64,000 nucleotides of DNA from Streptomyces noursei (GTDB lineage: Bacteria; Actinomycetota; Actinomycetes; Streptomycetales; Streptomycetaceae). The notes beneath the pieces are model-generated. The model was given only the letters and a program-made list of their open reading frames with translations, was not told where the DNA came from and did no database searches. Made by a program: the position numbers and the translations under genes. Below are positions 26,980-34,909 of this stretch, piece by piece; positions within the stretch are counted from its first letter, which is position 1, and the number at the start of each line of letters is the position of its first letter. The stretch is taken from the NCBI RefSeq assembly GCF_001646665.1, contig NZ_LWBU01000280.1, forward strand, positions 48,736 through 112,735. Direction: 5' to 3'.

Positions 26980-27770
26980 ACCGCCGCGTACCGCTCCTCC
27001 TGGCCGCACTGCTGCTCCTGCTGGCCGGCTGCACCGGCACCTCCGACGACGAGCCGGGCCCGCAGCGCGCCGGCCGTTGGCAGCCGGTCCCGGGCCAGCC
27101 CTGGCAGTGGCAGCTCAGCGGTCGGCTGGATCCGACGGTGGACGTGCCGGTGTACGACATCGACGGCTTCGACCACCCCGCGTCGACCGTCGACGACCTG
27201 CACCGGCGCGGCCGCAAGGTGATCTGCTACCTGTCCACCGGTGCCTGGGAGGACTGGCGGCCCGACGCGGGGAAGTTCCCCGCCGCCGTGCTCGGGCAGG
27301 GCAACGGCTGGGACGGCGAGCGGTGGCTCGACATCCGGCGCACCGACGTCCTCGGGCCGCTGATGGCCACCCGCCTCGACATGTGCCGGGACAAGGGCTT
27401 CGACGCGGTGGAACCCGACAACATGGACGGCTACGACAACCGGACCGGCTTCCCCCTCACCGCCGCCGACCAGCTCCGCTACAACCGCCTCATCGCCCGC
27501 CTCGCGCACGACAGGGGCCTCGCCGTGGGGCTCAAGAACGACCTGGACCAGATCCCGCAGCTGCTCGGCGACTTCGACTTCGCGGTCAACGAGCAGTGCG
27601 CGGAGTACGACGAGTGCCCCTCCCTCAGCCCGTTCGTCGACGCGGGCAAGGCCGTCTTCCACGTGGAGTACGAACTCGGCACGCGGGAGTTCTGCCCGCT
27701 GGCGAAGCGGCTGCGGCTGAGCTCGATGCTCAAGCGGTACGAGCTGGACGCCTGGCGCAAGCCCTGCTGA
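26976..27770 (+). CDS. GH114 endo-alpha-1,4-polygalactosaminidase-like lipoprotein
   Basis: 264 residues. GTG start overlapping the previous stop. Lipoprotein signal peptide with lipobox LAGC (Cys19), so anchored on the outer face of the membrane. The TIM-barrel contains WQWQLSG, VPVYDIDGFD, KVICYLSTGAWEDWRPD, the GH114 signature GFDAVEPDNMDGYDN, GLKNDLDQIPQL and AVNEQCAEYDEC, in which the acidic residues are catalytic candidates. GH114 enzymes (Ega3 in Aspergillus, the hydrolase domain of PelA) cleave alpha-1,4-galactosamine polymers. Last gene of the unit, followed by a strong terminator. Confidence 0.9.
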   Translation: MNRRVPLLLAALLLLLAGCTGTSDDEPGPQRAGRWQPVPGQPWQWQLSGRLDPTVDVPVYDIDGFDHPASTVDDLHRRGRKVICYLSTGAWEDWRPDAGKFPAAVLGQGNGWDGERWLDIRRTDVLGPLMATRLDMCRDKGFDAVEPDNMDGYDNRTGFPLTAADQLRYNRLIARLAHDRGLAVGLKNDLDQIPQLLGDFDFAVNEQCAEYDECPSLSPFVDAGKAVFHVEYELGTREFCPLAKRLRLSSMLKRYELDAWRKPC

Positions 27771-27774
27771 CGGC

Positions 27775-27801
27775 GTCCCGGGGCGCACACCGCCCCGGGA
27801 C
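27775..27801. terminator. Bidirectional terminator
   Basis: GTCCCGGGGCG, loop CACAC, CGCCCCGGGAC. It closes the polysaccharide unit and the convergent cold-shock gene. Confidence 0.88.
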
Positions 27802-27808
27802 GTGTCCG

Positions 27809-28012
27809 CTAGGCGGGCGAGACGTTCTCGGCCTGCGGGCCCTTGGGGCCCTGCGTCACCTCGAACTGGACCTTCTGCCCCTCCTGGAGCTCGCGGTACC
27901 CGGAGGCGTTGATGGCGGAGTAGTGGACGAACACGTCCGGGCCGCCGCCGTCCTGCTCGATGAAACCGAAACCCTTTTCCGGGTTGAACCACTTCACGGT
28001 GCCAGTAGCCAT
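27809..28012 (-). CDS. Cold-shock domain protein (CspA family)
   Basis: 67 residues, a single OB-fold. RNP1 KGFGFIEQD and RNP2 VFVHYSAI are intact, after the classic N-terminus MATGTVKWFNPEKG. Binds single-stranded RNA/DNA as an RNA chaperone. One of several Csp paralogues normally present in a Streptomyces genome, so I give no symbol. ATG start with AAGGAGA upstream and an untranslated stretch to the cobS end of about 128 bases. Independent of the neighbours. Confidence 0.96.
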   Translation of the reverse strand: MATGTVKWFNPEKGFGFIEQDGGGPDVFVHYSAINASGYRELQEGQKVQFEVTQGPKGPQAENVSPA

Positions 28013-28139
28013 GCTGATCTATCTCCTTCTTTCCTGCTGCCGTCCGACTACCAGGGTCCGGCGCCCCCCAAACCCCGGCCCGCCCGAACGGGGGGCCGGG
28101 GGCCGGGACGACCAGCCACCGAAGGCCGGCCACCGAAGG

Positions 28140-28952
28140 TCAGCCGCCGAAGGTCAGCACGACGAGCGCCGCCGTGGCCGCCGTCTCCTCCACGGCACCG
28201 AACACGTCACCGGTCACCCCGCCGAACCGGCGCACGCAGCGGCGCAGCAGCCACTCCGCCGCCACCAGGGCCAGCACGCCCGCGGCGAGGTGGCGCAGCG
28301 CGCCGTACGGCCCGTCCAGCGCGCCGCCCGCCCCTGCCGCGGCCGCCAGGACCAGCAGCGCCGCCGCCGCGGCGGCGCCCGCCGGGACGGTGCCGGCCAC
28401 GACCGCGCCCAGCCCCTCGGGGCGGGCCGCCGGGACGGTGGCGCGGGAGGCGAGGGTGAGCGCGAGGCGGGCGACCGCGCCGGTGACGGCGGCGCCCGCC
28501 ATGCCGTACGCCCAGCCCTGCCCGGCGTACAGCTCGTACAGCGCGGCGACCTGGGCGAGCAGCACCAGGAGCAGGGTGATGACCCCGAACGGCCCGATGT
28601 CGGACTGCTTCATGATCCGCAGCGCGTCCTCGGCGGGCCGGCCGCTGCCCAGCCCGTCCGCCGTGTCCGCGAGCCCGTCCAGGTGCAGGCCCCGGGTCAG
28701 CACGGCGGGCACGGCGGCCGAGGCCACCGCGGCGAGCAGCGGGCCCGCGCCCAGCAGCAGGAGCAGCCCGCCGGCCGCGGCCGAGGCGAGGCCCACCACC
28801 AGGCCTGCGAGCGGCGCCCAGAGCATGCCGGCGCGGGCCGCCTCGCGGTCCCACCGGCCGACCCGTACGGGCAGCACGGTGAGGGTGCCGAAGGCGAAAC
28901 GCAGGCCGTCGACGCTCGTACGGGCGTGGTTACGGGTGCGGGAAGTGGTCAC
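28140..28952 (-). CDS. cobS: Adenosylcobinamide-GDP ribazoletransferase (cobalamin synthase)
   Basis: 270 residues, integral membrane. Joins adenosylcobinamide-GDP to alpha-ribazole in the last assembly step of cobalamin. Signature RFAFGTLTVLPV, the acidic motif GLHLDGLADTADGLGSG (about 87-103) and MKQSDIGPFGVI are diagnostic. About six hydrophobic segments follow. GTG start; only 47 bases separate it from the divergent membrane-protein start. cobT and cobU, which make its two substrates, lie 2-5 kb upstream on the same strand, separated by two unrelated membrane proteins. Confidence 0.96.
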   Translation of the reverse strand: MTTSRTRNHARTSVDGLRFAFGTLTVLPVRVGRWDREAARAGMLWAPLAGLVVGLASAAAGGLLLLLGAGPLLAAVASAAVPAVLTRGLHLDGLADTADGLGSGRPAEDALRIMKQSDIGPFGVITLLLVLLAQVAALYELYAGQGWAYGMAGAAVTGAVARLALTLASRATVPAARPEGLGAVVAGTVPAGAAAAAALLVLAAAAGAGGALDGPYGALRHLAAGVLALVAAEWLLRRCVRRFGGVTGDVFGAVEETAATAALVVLTFGG

Positions 28953-28999
28953 CGCGCGCAGGGTAGTCGGTGGGAACGCCGAGAACTGGAGCGGGTGGC

Positions 29000-30034
29000 A
29001 TGGGGCACTGGTTCTACCGCAACATCATCGAACCGGGGAAGCTCCCGCTGCTGGTCGCCCTCGGCTCCTTCGTGCTGACCTTCCTGATCACCCGCACCGT
29101 GACCCGGCTGATCCGGGCGGGCAAGGGCCCCTTCCGCAACGTCCGGCCCGGAGGGCTGCACATCCACCACGTGGTGCCCGGCGTCATCCTCACCCTGATC
29201 GGTGGTTTCGGCGGGGTGGCGGTGGGACGGCACGAGGCGGGGGCCATCACCTGCGCGGTGCTCCTGGGGATGGGGGCGGGGCTGGTCCTCGACGAGTTCG
29301 CGCTGATCCTGCACCTCGACGACGTGTACTGGACCGAGCAGGGGCGCCAGAGCGTGGAGGTCGTGGTGCTGACCACCGCGCTGCTCCTGCTGGTCCTCGG
29401 CGGCTTCTCGCCGTTCGGCGTCGACGAGCTGACCGCCGAGGAGCGCCAGGGCCGCAGGAGTTTCCTCCTCACCCTGGCGCTGAACTTCCTCTTCGTGCTC
29501 ATCGCCCTGTTCAAGGGCAAGTTCCGGATGGCGATCCTGGGCCTGTTCCTGTCGCCCGTCGCGATCTTCGGGGCGCTGCGCCTGGCCCGCCCCGGCTCCC
29601 TGTGGGCCCGTCGCTTCTACCGGAACCGGCCCAAGGCGCGCGCCAAGGCGGGGCTGCGGGCCTTCCACCACGACCGCCGCTGGGACAACGCCAGGCGCCG
29701 CTTTCAGGACCTGATCGCAGGAGCGCCCGACCGTGTCCTGCCGCTGCGCCAGGCGCCGGACGACCGCACGCCGACAGGCAGTACGCCGGATGACCGCGCG
29801 CCGGACGAGGGCCCGCCCGGCGAGGACCCGCCCGCGCCGCCGCCGGTGGCACCGCCGGCCGGGGACCAGGCTTCCCGGGACACCGCGCCCGGCCGCCCCG
29901 ACCCGTCCGCCGGCCACTCCACCCGGTCCGATCCATCCGCCGGCCCGTCCGCCCAGCCCGACCGATCCGCCCGGCCCCGGCCGTCCGATCCGTCCGATCC
30001 GTCCGATCCGTCAGACCCGCCCGACCGGCGCTGA
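29000..30034 (+). CDS. Conserved membrane protein with low-complexity C-terminal tail
   Basis: 344 residues from ATG 29000. Membrane segments at about 16-33, 54-75 (IHHVVPGVILTLIGGFGGVAVG), 80-100, 122-140 and 160-190 (TLALNFLFVLIALFKGKFRMAILGLFLSP). RPGGLHIHHVVPG is the most conserved-looking motif. The C-terminal 110 residues are Pro/Asp/Ser/Arg-rich and end in a run of Pro-Ser-Asp units encoded by a 9-base tandem repeat. This tail lies antisense to the 3' end of the next gene for 331 bases. I chose ATG 29000 because GGAG precedes it; GTG 28970 is an alternative. Function unknown. Confidence 0.82.
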   Translation: MGHWFYRNIIEPGKLPLLVALGSFVLTFLITRTVTRLIRAGKGPFRNVRPGGLHIHHVVPGVILTLIGGFGGVAVGRHEAGAITCAVLLGMGAGLVLDEFALILHLDDVYWTEQGRQSVEVVVLTTALLLLVLGGFSPFGVDELTAEERQGRRSFLLTLALNFLFVLIALFKGKFRMAILGLFLSPVAIFGALRLARPGSLWARRFYRNRPKARAKAGLRAFHHDRRWDNARRRFQDLIAGAPDRVLPLRQAPDDRTPTGSTPDDRAPDEGPPGEDPPAPPPVAPPAGDQASRDTAPGRPDPSAGHSTRSDPSAGPSAQPDRSARPRPSDPSDPSDPSDPPDRR

Positions 30035-30867
30035 CGCCAGGACTCCACCGCGCACACCACCAGCACCGCCGCGATCGCCGCCAGGTGCTCCTTGCCCGCG
30101 AGGTTGCACTTGACCAGCACCTCGACCACCATCGCCACGATCACCAGGCCGCCCGTGACCCACGCCCGGTGGCGCCGGCACACGTACACCGCGAGCCCGA
30201 CGACCGCGGCCGACGGCCCGGTGTCCACGACCAGCGCGTCGGAGGCCGGCAGGCCCAGCCCCAGCGGTGCGTCGGGTCCGAGCGCGAGGCCGATCCGCGC
30301 GTACATGGTCCCGGCCAGTGTCGCCGTGTAGGCGATCAGCAGCGTGCGCGGCCGGCCCAGGCACACCTCCGCGATGCCGAACACCAGCAGGATCTGCGCC
30401 AGCGCGCCCCACACCGGCAGGTCCAGCGCCGGGACGAACAGCGACAGCGGGGTGCGCAGCAGCGCCTCCCACAGCGGGTCCTCGGCCCGCACGGAGCCGA
30501 TGTGCTGGACGGGCCCGTACCCCCAGGGCTGGTTCTGCACCACCTGGAAGACCGACGTCAGGCACACGGCACCGAGCGTCATGGCGACCGCCCGCCACTT
30601 CCGCGTGACCAGGGCGGTCCGCACCGCCGCGTACAGCGCACCCCACTCGCGGCGCGCGAACCGCCTCAACGTCGCCGGCCTTCCGGGCGCCGGTGCGTGC
30701 GTCCGGCCGGGCGGGGTGCCTTCCGGGACCCCGCCGCGCGGCCCGCGGACGGACCGGTGCGCGGCAGGTCGGATCTCTTCTCGAACGGCATGGATCGCGG
30801 CTCCCCGGGTCGGTCGGTACTCGGCGTCGGCGCGGCGTCCGGGGACCGGCCCCGAGCGTCGCGCCAC
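29704..30867 (-). CDS. Rhomboid-like membrane protein with low-complexity tail
   Basis: 387 residues if the GTG at 30867 is used; the first 75 residues are Arg/Pro-rich and the true start could be much later. Hydrophobic segments from about 90 to 245 include MTLGAVCLTSVFQVVQN, PLSLFVPALDLPVWGALAQILLVFGIAEVCLG, TLLIAYTATLAGTMYARI and DTGPSAAVVGLAVYVC. The layout and the DTGPSAAV position recall rhomboid-like proteins, but without the GxSG serine, so I do not propose protease activity. The tail (SGGSDGSDGSDGSDG onward) is read from the strand opposite the neighbouring gene's tail. Lies downstream of cobT. Confidence 0.72.
   Translation of the reverse strand: MARRSGPVPGRRADAEYRPTRGAAIHAVREEIRPAAHRSVRGPRGGVPEGTPPGRTHAPAPGRPATLRRFARREWGALYAAVRTALVTRKWRAVAMTLGAVCLTSVFQVVQNQPWGYGPVQHIGSVRAEDPLWEALLRTPLSLFVPALDLPVWGALAQILLVFGIAEVCLGRPRTLLIAYTATLAGTMYARIGLALGPDAPLGLGLPASDALVVDTGPSAAVVGLAVYVCRRHRAWVTGGLVIVAMVVEVLVKCNLAGKEHLAAIAAVLVVCAVESWRQRRSGGSDGSDGSDGSDGRGRADRSGWADGPADGSDRVEWPADGSGRPGAVSREAWSPAGGATGGGAGGSSPGGPSSGARSSGVLPVGVRSSGAWRSGRTRSGAPAIRS
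29981..30025. repeat. 9-base tandem repeat coding on both strands
   Basis: Five copies of CCGTCCGAT or close variants. On the plus strand they encode Pro-Ser-Asp units; on the minus strand Ser-Asp-Gly units. They sit inside the antisense overlap of two membrane-protein genes and are a likely site of length variation. Confidence 0.85.
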
Positions 30868-30943
30868 GTTCCAAGACCGACCCGGCCCGGGGGAAGTTCA
30901 GTGCCGCCCGCGTGATCCGGATCTCTCCGGTGGTCCCGGTGGG

Positions 30944-32020
30944 TCAGTCCTCGTCCGCCGGCCGCTGCTCGGGCAGCGGCTTCTCCGGAAGCTCGGCCGC
31001 GAACGCCGCCGCGGCCTGGACCAGGGGGAGCGCCAGCAGCGCCCCGGTGCCCTCGCCCACGGTGACGCCGTGGTCGAGCAGCGGGTTGAGCGCCATCCGG
31101 TCCAGCGCCTTGGCCTGCGCCGGCTCACCGCTGACCTGGCCCGCCAGCCACCAGTCCGGCGCACGGAACGCGGCCCGCTGCGCCACCAGCGCGCACGCCG
31201 CCGACACCACGCCGTCCAGAATGACCGGCATCCGGCGCACCGCGCTCTGGAGCAGGAACCCGGTCGTCGCCGCCAGGTCGGCGCCGCCGACCGCCGCCAG
31301 CAGCTCCAGCTGGTCGCCCAGGACCGGCCGGGCCCGGCGCAGCGCGTCGCGGATCGCCGCGCACTTGCGCATCCAGGCCAGGTCGTCGATCCCCGCACCG
31401 CCCCGGCCGGTCACCACCGAGGCGTCGGTGCCGCACAGGGCGGCGATCAGCGTGGAGGCGGGCGTCGTGCCGCCCACGCTGAGGTCGCCGAGCACGACCA
31501 GGTCGGTGCCCGAGTCGGCCTCCTCGTCGGCGACCGCCATGCCGAGACGTACGGCCTGCTCCGCCTCCTCCGGGGTCAGGGCGTCCTCGACGTCGATCCG
31601 CCCGCTGCCGCGCCGCACCCGGTGGCGCACCACGTCGGCGGGCAGCAGCTCCGGGTCGCAGTCCACCCCGGCGTCGACGACCCGCACCGGGACGCCCGTG
31701 CGCCGGGCCAGCACGGCCACCGGGCTCGACCCGTCCAGCACGCCCCGCACCAGCTCGTACGTGCCGCCGGCGGGCCGTCCCGACACGTCCAGCCCCGCCA
31801 CCCCGTGGTCACCGGCGAACAGCACCACCCGCGGCCGCTCGACCGGCCGCACCGGCACGGCACCCTGGGCGGCCGACAGCCACTCGCCCAACTCGTCGAG
31901 GCGCCCGAGCGCGCCGGGCGGCACGGTGAGGCGCTCCCGGCGTTCCTCGGCGTCACGCCGCGTACCGCTGTCGGGGCGCTCGATCAGATCGGAGAAGTCG
32001 TCGAGATTCAGCCTGCTCAT
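30944..32020 (-). CDS. cobT: Nicotinate-nucleotide:dimethylbenzimidazole phosphoribosyltransferase
   Basis: 358 residues. Makes alpha-ribazole phosphate for the lower ligand of cobalamin. PGALGRLDELGEWL, VVLFAGDHGVAG (about 61-72), LGDLSVGGTTPASTLIAAL, TGRGGAGID and the C-terminal GEGTGALLALPLVQAA with the catalytic Glu are conserved. Start ATG 32020, 17 bases after the cobU stop, so cotranscribed; an upstream in-frame extension to 32092 overlaps cobU and was rejected. Confidence 0.96.
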   Translation of the reverse strand: MSRLNLDDFSDLIERPDSGTRRDAEERRERLTVPPGALGRLDELGEWLSAAQGAVPVRPVERPRVVLFAGDHGVAGLDVSGRPAGGTYELVRGVLDGSSPVAVLARRTGVPVRVVDAGVDCDPELLPADVVRHRVRRGSGRIDVEDALTPEEAEQAVRLGMAVADEEADSGTDLVVLGDLSVGGTTPASTLIAALCGTDASVVTGRGGAGIDDLAWMRKCAAIRDALRRARPVLGDQLELLAAVGGADLAATTGFLLQSAVRRMPVILDGVVSAACALVAQRAAFRAPDWWLAGQVSGEPAQAKALDRMALNPLLDHGVTVGEGTGALLALPLVQAAAAFAAELPEKPLPEQRPADED

Positions 32021-32037
32021 TCGCTGAACAGTACCGG

Positions 32038-33237
32038 TCACCCACGCAGGCCGAGGGCCTGCCCGGCGACCACCAGGAGGACGTGCTCGCACTCGTCGGC
32101 GAACGCCGCGTTCAGCCGTCCCAGCTCGTCCCGGAACCGTCTGCTCCCCGCGTCCCCGGGCACGATCCCCGCCCCCACCTCATTGGTCACCGCGACGACC
32201 GTACGGGAGGTGGCGCGCACCGCAGCGACCAGCTCGGCCACCCGCTCGCGCAGCTCCCGCTCCCCGCTCCGCGCCCAGGTGTCGTCGTCCCAGGCGCCCA
32301 CCCGGTCCATCGCGTCGGTCAGCCACAGCGACAGGCAGTCGATCAGCAGCGGCGGCCCGTCCTCCCGCAGCAGCGGGGCGACCTCGCACGTCTCCTCCGT
32401 GCGCCACGAACCGGGCCGCCGGTCGCGGTGGGCGGTGACCCGGGCGGCCCACTCGGTGTCCCCGTCGCGCGAGCCGCCCGTGGCGACGTACACCACGTCC
32501 GGGAACGCCTCCAGGCGCCGCTCGGCCTCCAGGGACTTGCCCGACCGCGCCCCGCCGGTCACCAGCGTGCGCCGGGGCACGTCGGGCACCTCGTGGTACT
32601 CGCCCACGACCAGCGTCGTCCCGTCCGGCACGGCCCGCGCCCCGGCGGCGGCCAGCCGCCGGTCCAGCTCGCGCGGCGAGGGCACGTCGTGGTCCAGGTG
32701 CACCGCGACCAGGTCGGTCGCCGGCCCCACGCCGCCGGAGGCCCGCAGCCGGGCCGCCCCGTCCGGCCGGGCGATCACGTCGGCGACCACCATGTCGTAC
32801 GGCCGCCCCGCCTCGCCGACCCCGGCGGGCGCGCCGCCCGGCGGCAGGTACAGCAGGCGCAGTCCCTCCGGCGACGTCACCTCGTACCCGGTGCCGGGCG
32901 AGTCCATCGGCACCGCCCGCACCCGGTGCCCGCTGATCAGCGTGAGCTCCCGCCCGTCCGGTACGCGCCCCGCCGACGGCAGCCCGGGGGGAAGCTCCAG
33001 GGCCGGCCCGTCGTGCGGGTGGGTGAGCAGCACCTGCCGTACGCCGGTGAGTGAGCGCCCCGCCCGCGCGGCGGCCAGCGCGGCGCCGGGCGTCAGGTCG
33101 AGCAGCAGCGCCCCGTCCACGAGCAGCGCCGTGGCGGCGCGCGCCGCGCTCCCTCGGGCGGTGGCACAGGCGGCGCAGGGGCAGTCGGGGCGGGGCAGGC
33201 CCTCGGGGGCGCCGGTTCCGAGCAGAGTCACTTCCAC
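32038..33237 (-). CDS. cobU: Fusion of an MBL-fold domain with adenosylcobinamide kinase/guanylyltransferase
   Basis: 399 residues. The C-terminal half (about 222-399) is CobU: P-loop RTLVTGGARSGKSLEAE, VYVATGG, DCLSLWLTDAM and VAVTNEVGAGIVP, which phosphorylates and GMP-activates adenosylcobinamide. The N-terminal 215 residues (VEVTLLGTGAPEGLPRPDCPCAACATA, LLTHPHDGPAL, LVAVHLDHD) look like a metallo-beta-lactamase fold, similar to PhnP/arylsulfatase-type hydrolases, but the HxHxDH motif is reduced to HPHDG. GTG 33237; the frame extends to 33324 with poor coding character. Same unit as cobT. The role of the MBL part is unknown. Confidence 0.9.
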   Translation of the reverse strand: MEVTLLGTGAPEGLPRPDCPCAACATARGSAARAATALLVDGALLLDLTPGAALAAARAGRSLTGVRQVLLTHPHDGPALELPPGLPSAGRVPDGRELTLISGHRVRAVPMDSPGTGYEVTSPEGLRLLYLPPGGAPAGVGEAGRPYDMVVADVIARPDGAARLRASGGVGPATDLVAVHLDHDVPSPRELDRRLAAAGARAVPDGTTLVVGEYHEVPDVPRRTLVTGGARSGKSLEAERRLEAFPDVVYVATGGSRDGDTEWAARVTAHRDRRPGSWRTEETCEVAPLLREDGPPLLIDCLSLWLTDAMDRVGAWDDDTWARSGERELRERVAELVAAVRATSRTVVAVTNEVGAGIVPGDAGSRRFRDELGRLNAAFADECEHVLLVVAGQALGLRG

Positions 33238-33317
33238 GGGACGATCCTCCCGCGTCCCCGCGCGGGGTGCGCGCCCGGCTACGCTGCGGGCAGGAAACCG
33301 ATCATCTGGAGGTCCAC

Positions 33318-33536
33318 ATGGCATGGACGTGGCGGTTCGAGCGGTCCGACGGCACGGAGGTCCAGCCGGCGGTCGAGCCGGAGGAGTTCACCACCCAGGG
33401 CGACGCGGAGTCGTGGGTCGGCGAGAACTGGAAGGACCTCAAGGACGGCGGCGCCGACCAGGTGGTCCTCTTCGAGGACGACACGAAGATCTACGGTCCG
33501 ATGAGCCTCCACGCGGAGGACGCGGCGCAGGGCTGA
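33318..33536 (+). CDS. Small conserved protein
   Basis: 72 residues, MAWTWRFERSDGTEV at the start, acidic, with ESWVGENWKDLKDGGADQVVLFEDD in the middle and a Tyr-Gly-Pro-Met near the end. Widely conserved-looking in streptomycetes but with no known function; predicted small alpha/beta cytosolic protein. GGAGG 6 bases before the ATG decides the start; the same frame is open 267 bases further upstream but that part is antisense to cobU. Divergent from cobU with an 80-base gap. Confidence 0.85.
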   Translation: MAWTWRFERSDGTEVQPAVEPEEFTTQGDAESWVGENWKDLKDGGADQVVLFEDDTKIYGPMSLHAEDAAQG

Positions 33537-33722
33537 GCCCCCGGGCGGGGCCGGCACCCACCGCCGGCCCCGCCGCCCGGAACACCCGTCGCCGGAGCGC
33601 CTCAACGGGGTCGCCGGGAACGCCGCCGCCGCGGCGGGCCGAGCGGACCGCAGGCCCGGAGCGCCGCGCGTCCGGCCGCCCGCAGGGCCGCGCCCGCCCG
33701 CCGGGCCGCGCCCGGCGCCGGC

Positions 33723-33768
33723 GCCGGACCCGTCCCGTTCCGCCCGCCGGACCCGTCCCGTTGCGCCG
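33723..33768. repeat. Two-copy 23-base tandem repeat
   Basis: Two copies starting GCCGGACCCGTCCCGTT, differing at two late positions, in the 237-base gap between the small protein and the HtrA-like gene. The remainder of the gap is GC-rich and holds nothing else I can name. Confidence 0.8.
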
Positions 33769-33773
33769 TCCCC

Positions 33774-34850
33774 TCAGATCTCGCCCAGGGTGACCCGGGC
33801 CTTCGCCGACCGGCCGCCGCGGGTGTACGTCACCGTCACCTCGTCGCCCGGCTTCGCCGACGCCAGGGCCTCCAGCAGGGAGGTCATCGTGGTGATCACC
33901 TCGTCGTCCACCCTCGTGATGACGTCTCCCGGCCGGAGGCCCGCGTCCGCCGCCGCGCCGCCCGGTGACACCTCGACGATCGCGACGCCGCCCGGCTGGT
34001 AGTCGTCCGTCAGGACCGTACGGCCGGTGATGTTCAGGGCCGCCCGGCCGGAGTCGGTGACGCGGCCCGTACGGACGATCTGGTCGGCGACCGTCCGCAC
34101 CATCGAGGCGGGGATCGCGAAGCCGATGCCCGGCGCCGCGCTGCCGCCCAGCTCCGGGTCGGCCGCCGCGAGCGTCGGGATGCCGATGACCTCGCTGTCC
34201 AGGTTCACCAGCGCGCCCCCGCTGTTGCCCGGGTTGATCGCCGCCGACGTCTGGACCATGTTGCCGATCGTCGCGCCCGTCCCGCCGCCCGACCGGCTCT
34301 CGCTGACGGTCCGCCCGGTCGCCGAGACGATGCCCTGGGTGACGCTCCCGGACAGGCCGAGGGGCGAGCCCATGGCCAGCACGATCTGCCCCACCTCCAC
34401 CTTCGACGAGTCGCCGAACGTGGCAGGCTTCAGGCCCTCGGGGCGGCGGTCCAGCTTGATGACGGCGAGGTCCTGCTCCGGGTAGCTGGAGACCAGCTTG
34501 GCGGACAGGGTCTGCCCGCCCGTCGCCACCGTGACCCGGAAGGTCCGCTCCCGGCCCACGACATGGGCGTTGGTCACGATGTGGCCCTGCTCGTCGTAGA
34601 CGACCCCCGAGCCGAGACCCGCCCGCGCCTCGATCTGCACCACGGAGGGGAGGACGTCCCTGATCGCGTTGCGGTAGTCGTCCTCCAGCTCGGCCGCCCG
34701 GGCGGCCCGCGGAGCCGCCGCGCGGGCCGTCGTCCCCCGGGGCTCCGCCGCCGCCGCGCCGAGCGGCGGCGGGCCGGCCGAGCAGCCGCCCACCAGAGCG
34801 GACGCGCAGACCGCGGAGGCCAGGGGAGCGAGCACACGAAGGGCATCCAT
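33774..34850 (-). CDS. HtrA-like S1C serine protease with PDZ domain, lipoprotein
   Basis: 358 residues. Lipobox VGGC (Cys23) after a short signal peptide, so tethered to the outer face of the membrane. Trypsin-fold domain with the complete triad: His in IVTNAHVVG, Asp in EQDLAVIKLD, Ser in NPGNSGGALVN. PDZ domain at the C-terminus (about 270-355, VAIVEVSPGGAAADAGLRPGDVITRVDDE). Family members degrade or refold damaged envelope proteins. Same strand as, and 59 bases downstream of, an ABC exporter. pspA lies 3.6 kb away, in keeping with an envelope-stress neighbourhood. Confidence 0.93.
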   Translation of the reverse strand: MDALRVLAPLASAVCASALVGGCSAGPPPLGAAAAEPRGTTARAAAPRAARAAELEDDYRNAIRDVLPSVVQIEARAGLGSGVVYDEQGHIVTNAHVVGRERTFRVTVATGGQTLSAKLVSSYPEQDLAVIKLDRRPEGLKPATFGDSSKVEVGQIVLAMGSPLGLSGSVTQGIVSATGRTVSESRSGGGTGATIGNMVQTSAAINPGNSGGALVNLDSEVIGIPTLAAADPELGGSAAPGIGFAIPASMVRTVADQIVRTGRVTDSGRAALNITGRTVLTDDYQPGGVAIVEVSPGGAAADAGLRPGDVITRVDDEVITTMTSLLEALASAKPGDEVTVTYTRGGRSAKARVTLGEI

Positions 34851-34909
34851 GTCCGGAGTATCCCTTTCGTCAACCCGGTGTGCCGCCCCCTGCGCACCCG
34901 ATCAGGGGG

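Noticed and set aside
29000..30034. Considered calling the plus-strand membrane protein a fusion or frameshifted gene because of its tail
   Set aside because: The frame is continuous and the membrane part is complete; the tail is low-complexity but uninterrupted.
33051..33317. Upstream extension of the 72-residue small protein
   Set aside because: Arg/Ala-rich and antisense to cobU; GGAGG before ATG 33318 marks the start.
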